Positions 7,032 to 13,544 of a DNA stretch of 18,920 bases are shown here, piece by piece; within the stretch, counting starts at the first letter, position 1; the number at the start of each line of letters is the position of its first letter. Below the pieces are notes generated by a model. It saw nothing but the letters and a program-made list of their open reading frames with translations. It did no database searches and had not been told where the DNA came from. The stretch lies in the NCBI GenBank assembly GCA_964526635.1, contig CAZGLR010000067.1, positions 1-18,920 of the forward strand. Reading direction: 5' to 3'. Source of the stretch: CAZGLR01 sp964526635 (GTDB taxonomy: Bacteria > Zixibacteria > MSB-5A5 > GN15 > JAAZOE01). Position numbers and translations under genes: made by a program.

Positions 7032-7047
7032 GTTAACACTCACTAAC
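7032..7047. promoter_or_regulatory. Putative autoregulatory TetR operator
   Basis: GTTAACACTCACTAAC on the plus strand, or GTTAGTGAGTGTTAAC on the minus, is an inverted repeat 15 bases upstream of the TetR start codon and next to its Shine-Dalgarno. It shares 14 of 16 positions with the site at 6349-6364. Confidence 0.65.
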
Positions 7048-7103
7048 TAAATATATTTATCGGTATCAGGCAAGAAAAAAGTGGTCGGAAAGTCCAGATT
7101 TTT

Positions 7104-7117
7104 GTGATTTTTTTCAC
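7104..7117. promoter_or_regulatory. Crp/Fnr-type inverted repeat upstream of the TetR gene
   Basis: GTGATTTTTTTCAC has the GTGA-N6-TCAC spacing of Crp/Fnr-family sites (Crp consensus TGTGA-N6-TCACA) and is preceded by T to give TGTGA. It lies 88 nt upstream of the TetR start codon. It differs at one base from the site at 11219-11232 upstream of conduit 2. The regulator is not encoded in this window. Confidence 0.4.
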
Positions 7118-7290
7118 TAAAGAAAAATAGGGCGAAATTTGTATGGGATTTGTTAAGGCGTTGAACAGTAATAATATAAGAAAATGATAAAATATTAGCT
7201 TATGGGCAGTCGTGATCCATAATTAAACAGGTAGCAGGTATGATGATGTTGCCGAAAGGAGTATGTCATAAAAATGTTGTAATAGATAGC

Positions 7291-7320
7291 ACAAGCGCCC
7301 CGGGAGAGCGGGGCGCTTGT
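7291..7320 (-). terminator. Strong hairpin after conduit 2
   Basis: ACAAGCGCCCCG (7291-7302), loop GGAGAG and CGGGGCGCTTGT (7309-7320) form a perfect 12-bp stem, 43 nt past the stop of the hexaheme gene. No clear T-tract follows on the minus strand. Position and strength still make it the likely end of the conduit 2 transcript. Confidence 0.6.
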
Positions 7321-7363
7321 GCGACATTGAAGTCATTCCAGATGAGGGTATTTGGGGCGGCTT

Positions 7364-8389
7364 CTAATGGGCCGCGATAATTGTTGGGTTACCCTTGCCG
7401 GTCGGTGGATTCAGGTAGTCAATGGCGGATTCCAGCAATGCTTTGGCGTAGTCATAATTATGAACACCAAGCGATTGATCTTCGAGGACAAACAGCCAGT
7501 TGTACACGGCTCCCGCGGAGTCGGCGGTGGCCACGGTCCGATCAACCGGTTCACCATCGTCAAGCAGATTGGCCGCAACAAGCAGGGTTTCGAGTTGGTC
7601 GAGGAGGGCCTGGATTTCTGTTTGTTTGTCTTCGTAATCGAAGTCGGTGAGGGTAGCGTCGTGGCATTCGTGGCAGCCATAGATGTTCTGGTGGTCGGCG
7701 GTATCTTCCATGACAAAACTGTGGCCGCCGGTCAGGTAATAAGATCTGGCCATATGACAATCCAGGCAGCCGTTGTCGGCCAGGTTGGTATGCGGCGAGT
7801 TGCCATAGGTTTCGCCGGCATATTCATAGGCGTTGGTACCGGCGAGCATATCGGCCTGATTGCTGTGATGGGGCCCCCAGCGGGAGTTAAGACTAACGCC
7901 ATTGGTCACATAGGTGTCGACATCCTGGCGGCTCTGATGACAGTCGGCACAAATATTGGAGTTGGCGTAATCGTAAAGATCACCGTTTTCGAGCGCCACG
8001 GCGCTTTCCACGCGAAGTCCCAGGGTGCCGGTGCTGTGCGGTTCGTGGCAGGTAAAGCAGTCGATATTGCTGAAATGATCGACATTGTCGGTGTTGCCGC
8101 CGGTATGGCGGGCGACGAAGCCCTCATTGGTATGGCACCGTTCGCAGGCTCCATAGAAACTGTTATTCAGGTGATTTCGTTCCCAGGTTTCGCCGGTCGC
8201 GTGCAGTGAAATCTCGTAGTACTGCTGAGCGGCAACCAGAGCGAAATCGTTGTCACTGTGACAAGTGAAGCAGGCCACCGCCTGAGCCGACTGATCATCA
8301 GCAGCCTCATTGACGACCTTGCGTTCACACCCGGACATGATCAACAGCATGGGAATGGCCAGCAAAATTATGAAATGGGTGTACTTCAT
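7364..8389 (-). CDS. Hexaheme cytochrome lipoprotein, probable surface end of conduit 2
   Basis: 341 residues. The N-terminus is a lipoprotein signal ending IMSGC with the lipidated cysteine at 21. Six CxxCH motifs follow: CFTCH, CERCH, CFTCH, CADCH, CLDCH and CHECH. After the haems a helical tail has LEDQSLGVHNYDYAKALLES. The G-V-H-N element in a helical tail is typical of the cytochrome c552 (ammonia-forming nitrite reductase) and multiheme c554-like superfamily. It has neither the CxxCK motif of NrfA nor enough context to be called a nitrite reductase. As third gene after a decaheme cytochrome and a porin (15-nt gap), it fits the OmcB/MtrC-type role of passing electrons to outside acceptors. 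Surface location is inferred. Confidence 0.8.
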   Translation of the reverse strand: MKYTHFIILLAIPMLLIMSGCERKVVNEAADDQSAQAVACFTCHSDNDFALVAAQQYYEISLHATGETWERNHLNNSFYGACERCHTNEGFVARHTGGNTDNVDHFSNIDCFTCHEPHSTGTLGLRVESAVALENGDLYDYANSNICADCHQSRQDVDTYVTNGVSLNSRWGPHHSNQADMLAGTNAYEYAGETYGNSPHTNLADNGCLDCHMARSYYLTGGHSFVMEDTADHQNIYGCHECHDATLTDFDYEDKQTEIQALLDQLETLLVAANLLDDGEPVDRTVATADSAGAVYNWLFVLEDQSLGVHNYDYAKALLESAIDYLNPPTGKGNPTIIAAH

Positions 8390-8404
8390 GGCTTACCTCT
8401 CTAT

Positions 8405-9970
8405 CTATAGCGTAAAATCTTTGATTACAAACAACTGCACGATATTACCGGTGTAATACCGGTCGGTCACCGTGAAATCGTCGAAATTATATGCGGCGTA
8501 GCGACCCTGGACACTGTAGCCATCGCCGATGGCATAGGTGACCTCGCTGGTGAATCCCAGCTTTTCGACATCTTTATCGCGCTGACTGCGGTACCAGGTG
8601 CCGCCGACGGCGACGTCGAAATTATGCACGGTGATCGGGTGGACCATGCCGGTCACGATGTGGTCAACAAAGGAGAAAAGCGCCTGCTGATCCTGTTCGC
8701 GGTTCTCATAGATGCCGTGGTAATACGAGTACGTGACAGTCAGGCGGCCGTATTCACTCCGGTTGACGTGCAGGCGCGTGGTGAAGGAGTTGTAGTCGGC
8801 GTGGACATCGAGGTCCTCGTGATGGCTGATACGGTTGGCGTATTTGACCGCGATGTCGCCCCATTCGGTCAGACGGTAATGGAGCGAGGCCTGACGCCGG
8901 GTGGCTTCCTCCTCGCCGACCAGCAGGGTGCCGTCATCAATATTCTTATCCCGATGAGTCAGCCGGGCCCGCAGCATCAGGTTTTTGGTGAAGCGGATCC
9001 ATCCGGAAACAAGAAGGCCGTGGGTTTCCGTGGCGTCGACAAGATCATCGGAAATACGGTTTTCATAGCCGACACGGACGCCAAGAAAGCGCGGAATCTG
9101 GTAACCGAGGGTGACCGTGTTGCGATAGTTATCGATTTCGATAAGCCGTTCGCTCTGCTCGGTGCGTGCCGCCAGTAAACGGTAATCAAGGGTGATATGG
9201 CCGGGGAAATAAATTTTTGCGGCGGCCCAACCCTGATTGGTTTTAACGAAGACCTCGGTGGCGTCATGCACGTCTTCCCGGTAGATATAGCCGCCGGAGA
9301 CAGTCAGCCGTTTCCATATCGGCAACGGTGCAAACGCGGTTGCCTGGAATTGATTGGCATAACGGTCGCCGGAAGTGGCGGCATCATCGGTGAAATCGGT
9401 CCGCCGGTATTCGATACGCAGCATCCCCTCGGGCCGGGTGATTTTACCGCCGACATTGAAACGGGTATGCGAGTAGTCGGTTTCGCTGACGGCGGCCGCG
9501 GCAATCGGGCGGAAGATCGATTGTGAGGTGCCGTGTTTGTTAATCAGCGCGAAGTCCCCAAACAAGCTCAGGTACCTCGTCGGGGTCACCTCAGCGCGGG
9601 CGCCGGTAATATTGCGGCGGGTGAAATGCCCGCCATCGAAATCATAAATGCGCCGGTACTGGTTGTTGAACAGCGACAGGGAAAACAGCCCCGCTTTGGA
9701 GATGCCGGCGCGAAGATTGCGGTTGTTGAGGGTGATATTTTCCAGGTCGGCTGTATACCGAAAACCGCCCGGACCCTGCAGGCTGAACTTTTCAAGCGAG
9801 AGGGCAAACCCCTCATAGAGATTGTAGGTTTCCTGATTGACGCCAGGATGTCCTTCCTCGTCGATGAGGATGCCCCCGAGTTTGACGCGTCCGCCATCGG
9901 CCGCGACCGGCGAGGCAGTGCCAAGCAACACTGTCGCCAGCATAATCAGGCAGATACTCTGTAATCGCAT
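8405..9970 (-). CDS. Conduit 2 outer-membrane beta-barrel (MtrB-like role)
   Basis: 521 residues with a signal peptide (1-24, cleavage near PVAA/D). The mature part is a continuous series of amphipathic strands rich in Tyr, Arg and Asp, such as LTVSGGYIYREDV and LTVTYSYYHGIYE, and no hydrophobic helices. It has no CxxCH, unlike the conduit 1 barrel, and is clearly shorter. It ends FVIKDFTL, a hydrophobic but non-Phe terminus. It sits 17 nt after the decaheme gene and 15 nt before the hexaheme lipoprotein gene. That order matches porin-cytochrome conduits, so it is probably the sheath for the decaheme. Direct homology to MtrB/PioB needs a profile search. Confidence 0.8.
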   Translation of the reverse strand: MRLQSICLIMLATVLLGTASPVAADGGRVKLGGILIDEEGHPGVNQETYNLYEGFALSLEKFSLQGPGGFRYTADLENITLNNRNLRAGISKAGLFSLSLFNNQYRRIYDFDGGHFTRRNITGARAEVTPTRYLSLFGDFALINKHGTSQSIFRPIAAAAVSETDYSHTRFNVGGKITRPEGMLRIEYRRTDFTDDAATSGDRYANQFQATAFAPLPIWKRLTVSGGYIYREDVHDATEVFVKTNQGWAAAKIYFPGHITLDYRLLAARTEQSERLIEIDNYRNTVTLGYQIPRFLGVRVGYENRISDDLVDATETHGLLVSGWIRFTKNLMLRARLTHRDKNIDDGTLLVGEEEATRRQASLHYRLTEWGDIAVKYANRISHHEDLDVHADYNSFTTRLHVNRSEYGRLTVTYSYYHGIYENREQDQQALFSFVDHIVTGMVHPITVHNFDVAVGGTWYRSQRDKDVEKLGFTSEVTYAIGDGYSVQGRYAAYNFDDFTVTDRYYTGNIVQLFVIKDFTL

Positions 9971-9987
9971 GGCGTTTCCTCCCGTGG

Positions 9988-10959
9988 TCAGGGGTTGACG
10001 CTATGGCAGCCGGCGTCATAGCAGTTAACGTTATCGAATTTATCCGGCAGATTCGGGTCCAGGAAAAGGCGGCTTTCAAAGGAACCGTGGACCTGACTGT
10101 GGCAGAGCGTGCAGTCATCGTATTGTGACCACACGTAGCCATGAACTGAATTGGACAGATGGCCGGATGGTTTAATATGGCATTGCTGGCAGATCATTTC
10201 CCGCGGCTGAATCAGCAGGCGGTCATTGGGGCTGCCATGGGGGGTATGGCATTCGGTGCAGCCGCCACCCTCGACGGCATAGGCATTGACCGCGTCATGC
10301 TCATACAGGAATGGACCGGTCTGTTCGGCATGGCAGGAGGCGCAGCCGCCGGTGGTCTGGAAGGCGAAGTCGTTTTCAACCTGTCTGGTAAACTGATGGC
10401 AACTCAGGCAAGTGACATTCCCCTGCAGCACGGGATGCTGCGAGACCAGGCTGTGGCTCGGGACCATCTGCTCATGACAGCCCATACAAAAGGAGGCGTC
10501 ACGATTCAACAACAGGCCTGCTTCTCCGCCGTGGACCTTATGGCAGGAGCCGCAATCGAGTTCGAGTTCGTCGTGGGCATCGAAGCCGTAGTCATCAAGT
10601 GAGACGTGGGCCACGTGGCAACTGTTGCAGATTTGCCGCAGGGCAAAACCGGTCAGGCTGTCGGGATTGGTGATGGTACCCCGGTCGGGGTTTTCGAGGT
10701 GTCCTTCGGCTCCCGGGTGGCAACTGATACAGGTAACCGGCTGATGGTTACCGGGGTCATCGGATTGCAGGCGATGGGCGGTTGTTGCCAGTGTCTGCTC
10801 CATACCTTCATGGCAGGCAAGGCACATATCGTCGTCGGCCTGCAGGTGTCCGGTCGGTAAAAGGATAAGGAGCACAAGCAGTAGCGTGAAGAGATACGTT
10901 ATCCTTTTTATCGGAACCGGATGTGGTCGTGCAATCAAAGTGGTGACATTCCGCTGCAT
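9988..10959 (-). CDS. Periplasmic decaheme c-type cytochrome, MtrA/DmsE family, with an extra CX4CH (conduit 2)
   Basis: 323 residues. An N-terminal hydrophobic signal (about 18-42, ending GHLQA) is followed by ten CxxCH motifs, CLACH to CTLCH. The family hallmark CASCH...TGPFLYEHD....GCTECHTPHGS...ICQQCH is present. The C-terminus adds CYDAGCH, a CX4CH form known to bind haem in some cytochromes, so there may be eleven haems. The two decaheme proteins of this window share layout but differ at many positions, so they are old paralogues and not a recent copy. The start at 10959 is preceded by a GAGAGAGG-type Shine-Dalgarno. First gene of conduit 2. Confidence 0.9.
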   Translation of the reverse strand: MQRNVTTLIARPHPVPIKRITYLFTLLLVLLILLPTGHLQADDDMCLACHEGMEQTLATTAHRLQSDDPGNHQPVTCISCHPGAEGHLENPDRGTITNPDSLTGFALRQICNSCHVAHVSLDDYGFDAHDELELDCGSCHKVHGGEAGLLLNRDASFCMGCHEQMVPSHSLVSQHPVLQGNVTCLSCHQFTRQVENDFAFQTTGGCASCHAEQTGPFLYEHDAVNAYAVEGGGCTECHTPHGSPNDRLLIQPREMICQQCHIKPSGHLSNSVHGYVWSQYDDCTLCHSQVHGSFESRLFLDPNLPDKFDNVNCYDAGCHSVNP

Positions 10960-10979
10960 CCTTACCTCTCTCTCTTTTC

Positions 10980-11000
10980 CTGCGGGACAGGAGCCCGCAG
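10980..11000 (-). promoter_or_regulatory. Hairpin in the conduit 2 leader
   Basis: CTGCGGG (10980-10986), a 7-nt loop and CCCGCAG (10994-11000) form a 7-bp stem. It lies 21 nt upstream of the decaheme start codon, inside the predicted 5' leader. It could affect mRNA stability or translation. Confidence 0.35.
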
Positions 11001-11038
11001 CTCCAACCTGATGTATATACTCGGTGAAGTCAAGAGTA

Positions 11039-11065
11039 AATATATCCTGATTATTTACGCGTCAA
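11039..11065 (-). promoter_or_regulatory. Candidate sigma-70-like promoter of conduit 2
   Basis: On the minus strand TTGACG (11065-11060) and TATATT (11044-11039) are separated by 15 nt, 80 nt upstream of the decaheme start. Both boxes fit the consensus at five of six positions, but the spacer is short. A second TTGACT lies a little downstream, so the start point is uncertain. Confidence 0.35.
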
Positions 11066-11218
11066 TCCCCAAAAAACGCAGAAAAAGATGGAGTATTTAA
11101 TAGATCATTATAACAAATTAGTATACATATAGATAAGCGGGCAAAGGTGGACCGCAATAATCCATTATGGGCTATGAATAAATTTATGGAGTGATTAGGT
11201 GATAAATCGGCCGAATTA

Positions 11219-11232
11219 GTGATTTATTTCAC
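11219..11232. promoter_or_regulatory. Crp/Fnr-type inverted repeat upstream of conduit 2
   Basis: GTGATTTATTTCAC matches the site at 7104-7117 in 13 of 14 positions. It is 260 nt from the conduit 2 start and 186 nt from the divergent gene at 11418, so it could act on either. The distance from the candidate conduit 2 promoter is long for a simple activator site. Confidence 0.4.
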
Positions 11233-11417
11233 GATCTGTGTGATTCTTAATAAGTCGTAGTAATAATTCACTAACCCGTTTCCAACAACTTGCCTAAGCA
11301 AAAAACTGCTTTGATTTCGGAAATTGAAGGGAATATGCGGGTAAGGGAATAAGGGAACACCGTCGATAGGGGTAACAAGAGGGTTAATTGTGGATCTGAA
11401 AAAAGGGGAGTTGGAAC

Positions 11418-12008
11418 ATGTTCTCTGATACTCATGTAACTATCCATATTCTAACCGGCACAGGAATGATACCTGAATCGATTTTTACCGATTTAACCGA
11501 AGGTACTATCTGCGGTCTCCCGGTGCGGGTCGTAAAGGTTGGCCGGAAGCCATTGCCGGTCGGTCCGTCGATCGGGATGGTGGTGGCGTTACCGGCGAAG
11601 ATATTGCCGGAACTGGGCGATTGTGATATTTCGGTCCTGCGTCGAGCGGTGGCGGATTTTTTTGAAATCAATAACGATGCCTGCAATTTCAGTATTTTAA
11701 TGTCCCGGAAATCGGCGACCGGATTGGTTGAGATGACGATATCATCGAGTGATATGGCAGCGGCTGCCAGTGGTGCTTTTTTTGATGCCCTGGGCGGCCG
11801 GGCGGGGAGTGAGATCAGTGATTTGCAGGTGCCGGGTCGATCGGACTGGGCGGTATATGTCAATATATCGACGCAGGAGGGCGCTGTCCGCGATGTGACA
11901 GCTTTTGATATCGTGACCAAAGACTTCTATGTTTTGAATAGGGACACGCAGGATTGGGAGAAACAGGCTAATCCCGAGGCGTCGCCGATACCGGATACGA
12001 TCTCATAG
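11418..12008 (+). CDS. Conserved-looking protein of unknown function
   Basis: 196 residues that I do not recognise. It has no signal peptide, TM helix, haem motif or cysteine cluster, so it is probably cytoplasmic. Composition is that of a folded alpha/beta protein: beta-prone segments such as VTIHILTG and IGMVVALPA, a small Ala-rich segment near 112-120 and an acidic C-terminus. The start at 11418 is supported by AGGGGAG eight bases upstream. It is divergent from conduit 2 and lies 56 nt before the phosphoesterase gene, with which it may share a transcript. Nothing here ties it to electron transfer except position. Confidence 0.75.
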   Translation: MFSDTHVTIHILTGTGMIPESIFTDLTEGTICGLPVRVVKVGRKPLPVGPSIGMVVALPAKILPELGDCDISVLRRAVADFFEINNDACNFSILMSRKSATGLVEMTISSSDMAAAASGAFFDALGGRAGSEISDLQVPGRSDWAVYVNISTQEGAVRDVTAFDIVTKDFYVLNRDTQDWEKQANPEASPIPDTIS

Positions 12009-12064
12009 TTTTATCAATTAACTTGCCTCACGTTCCGTAAGGTTATAGATATAAAAGACGTACT

Positions 12065-13273
12065 ATGACCGAGTGGATTCATGTAGTTTTTGTCGGCCTG
12101 TTTTTTTCGCTGTTAGCCGGCCTGGTCCTGGCGATCGCCCGATTCGCGTTGCCTTCGTGGTGGCGACTGCGCCGTCTTCGCTGGGCGTTTTATTTCCTGC
12201 CGCTTCTGGGCTGGTGCGGTATGGCGATCTGGACTGTGGGCGTGGTCATCTTCAACCCCCTTTTTATCAAAATCGGCACAATGATAGCGGCGGTGGCGAC
12301 GGTTTTGGCGCTGGCTTTGATCTTGTCGCTGCCGTTATCGGCTATGTTGCTGGCACTCACCGAGTTCATCCGCGATAAATTCACTCCGCACCCTGCCCCG
12401 GCTCTCAGTCGGTTGCCGGATGCTGATGATTTATCACGACGCCGTTTTATGCAGAAGCTGGCCGGGGCGATACCCGTGACGACTCTGGGTACCGGTTCGG
12501 TCGGGATTATCCGGTCGCTGTATCCGGTGCGGGTGTATCGCCGTGAATTGACAATCCCCGGTTTGCCATCTGAGCTGGATGGTTTTTCAATTTTCCATAT
12601 CAGCGACATTCATCTGGGGTATTATATCACGATGGAGACGGTCGAGCAGATTTTGATCGATGGTGAGGCGTATCGTCCGGATATGGTTTGTGCCACCGGG
12701 GACTTATGTGACCGTCTTGATGTCTATCCCGAGGTTCTGGATTTGTTGAGTCAGTTTCGGGCGCCATCGGGCGTGTATGCAACGCTGGGTAATCATGAAT
12801 ATATTCGGGGTATCCGGACAGTTCTGCGGGCATTCGACCGTGGCGGAATACCGCTTTTAATTAATGATGGTTATTCGTTGCGGACGTCCGGCGGGGCCCG
12901 CATTTATCTGGCGGGTCTTGATGATCCTCGGCATATGCGGGTTGAGGAGGGTTTTTTTGAGCCTGCGCTTGACCAGGCCTTGCGGCGGCGGACCTCAGAG
13001 GCAGTGACGATCCTGATGAGTCATCGGCCGACGGTGTTTGATCTTGCGGCGATGCGTGATGTGATGGTGACGTTGGCGGGGCATACGCATGGCGGACAGA
13101 TCGGAATCGGTGATCGAAGTGTCTTTGAGCCATGGTATCCCGGTGGCTATCTCTGGGGGGAGTATCGCATCGGTGACCGTCTGTTGTATACGTCGGCCGG
13201 GGCGGGGCACTGGTTTCCGTTTCGTCTGGGGTGTTCGACGGAGGCGCCGATCCTGGTGCTGCGATCGGCATAA
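12065..13273 (+). CDS. Membrane-anchored metallophosphoesterase (YkuE/YaeI-like)
   Basis: 402 residues. Residues 1-102 contain about three hydrophobic helices. An RRRFMQKLAG element follows at 125-134, resembling a twin-arginine motif. The calcineurin-like phosphoesterase domain runs from about 170 to 400 with all metal-site motifs: SDIHLG (Asp181, His183), GDLCD (Asp213), GNHE (Asn243, His244), SH (His320) and GHTHGG (His340, His342). It should hydrolyse a phosphoester at a two-metal site; relatives such as YaeI act on UDP-sugar lipids, but the substrate here is unknown. The Shine-Dalgarno is weak. The gene ends 69 nt before the promoter of the next operon and seems unrelated to it. Confidence 0.85.
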   Translation: MTEWIHVVFVGLFFSLLAGLVLAIARFALPSWWRLRRLRWAFYFLPLLGWCGMAIWTVGVVIFNPLFIKIGTMIAAVATVLALALILSLPLSAMLLALTEFIRDKFTPHPAPALSRLPDADDLSRRRFMQKLAGAIPVTTLGTGSVGIIRSLYPVRVYRRELTIPGLPSELDGFSIFHISDIHLGYYITMETVEQILIDGEAYRPDMVCATGDLCDRLDVYPEVLDLLSQFRAPSGVYATLGNHEYIRGIRTVLRAFDRGGIPLLINDGYSLRTSGGARIYLAGLDDPRHMRVEEGFFEPALDQALRRRTSEAVTILMSHRPTVFDLAAMRDVMVTLAGHTHGGQIGIGDRSVFEPWYPGGYLWGEYRIGDRLLYTSAGAGHWFPFRLGCSTEAPILVLRSA

Positions 13274-13341
13274 GTTGTTTAATGGCAACGGGTGGACAGT
13301 GTGTGTGAGAAGCGCCTGCGGTTATTATTCCCACAATTAGC

Positions 13342-13370
13342 TTGACTTGAAAGTCGGCTGAGCATAGATT
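13342..13370 (+). promoter_or_regulatory. Sigma-70-like promoter of the tandem membrane-protein operon
   Basis: TTGACT (13342-13347) and TAGATT (13365-13370) are separated by an ideal 17 nt. It is the best housekeeping-type promoter in the window. It lies after the phosphoesterase gene and would give a leader of about 165 nt before the start at 13545. Confidence 0.55.
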
Positions 13371-13544
13371 ACCCCTTTGTTTTTCGTGACGACCACTGAC
13401 CGGTTGTCGGGTATAGAGTTACAGATATCCCGTTAAACACCGGGCGTTTTTGATGCGTCCTTAATCATGGTGATGGCGGGGTGTTTGTTGTTATGCCCTG
13501 ATCAATGCGGGGTGTGGTTTGAGGATTAAGAATAAGGGATCGCT
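13371..13544 (+). promoter_or_regulatory. Long leader of the membrane-protein operon
   Basis: The leader contains complementary segments AAACACC (13435-13441) and GGTGTTT (13480-13486). A GCGGGGTGT direct repeat occurs at about 13476 and 13508. The start codon at 13545 is preceded by AAGGG. No known riboswitch is recognisable. Confidence 0.3.

Larger units (their letters stand above)
7017..7363. other. Non-coding interval between conduit 2 and the TetR gene
   Basis: About 350 nt with no credible coding frame. It holds the TetR operator (7032-7047), an A/T-rich stretch with the Crp/Fnr-like dyad (7104-7117) and the strong hairpin that ends conduit 2 (7291-7320). The A/T-rich part at 7050-7200 is the likely promoter zone for the TetR gene. 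I cannot place its -10 and -35 with confidence. Confidence 0.6.
10960..11417. other. Divergent intergenic control region
   Basis: 458 nt, A/T-rich, between the conduit 2 operon (leftward) and the gene at 11418 (rightward). It contains a leader hairpin, a candidate leftward promoter, the Crp/Fnr-like dyad and, at 11260-11275, a weak TetR-type match (12 of 16 positions on the minus strand, only one half-site perfect). A purine-rich stretch with repeated AAGGGAA lies at 11325-11360. No coding frame is convincing. Confidence 0.6.

Noticed and set aside
7364..8389. Hexaheme lipoprotein as nitrite reductase NrfA
   Set aside because: It lacks the CxxCK active-site haem motif and is shorter than NrfA; only the helical tail and haem layout resemble that superfamily.
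12861..13334. Minus-strand frame opposite the phosphoesterase
   Set aside because: The plus strand encodes every metal-site motif of the phosphoesterase; the opposite frame is Pro/Arg/His-rich low-complexity sequence.
13371..13544. Known riboswitch or tRNA in the leader
   Set aside because: No cloverleaf, T-loop or recognisable riboswitch core could be found by eye.
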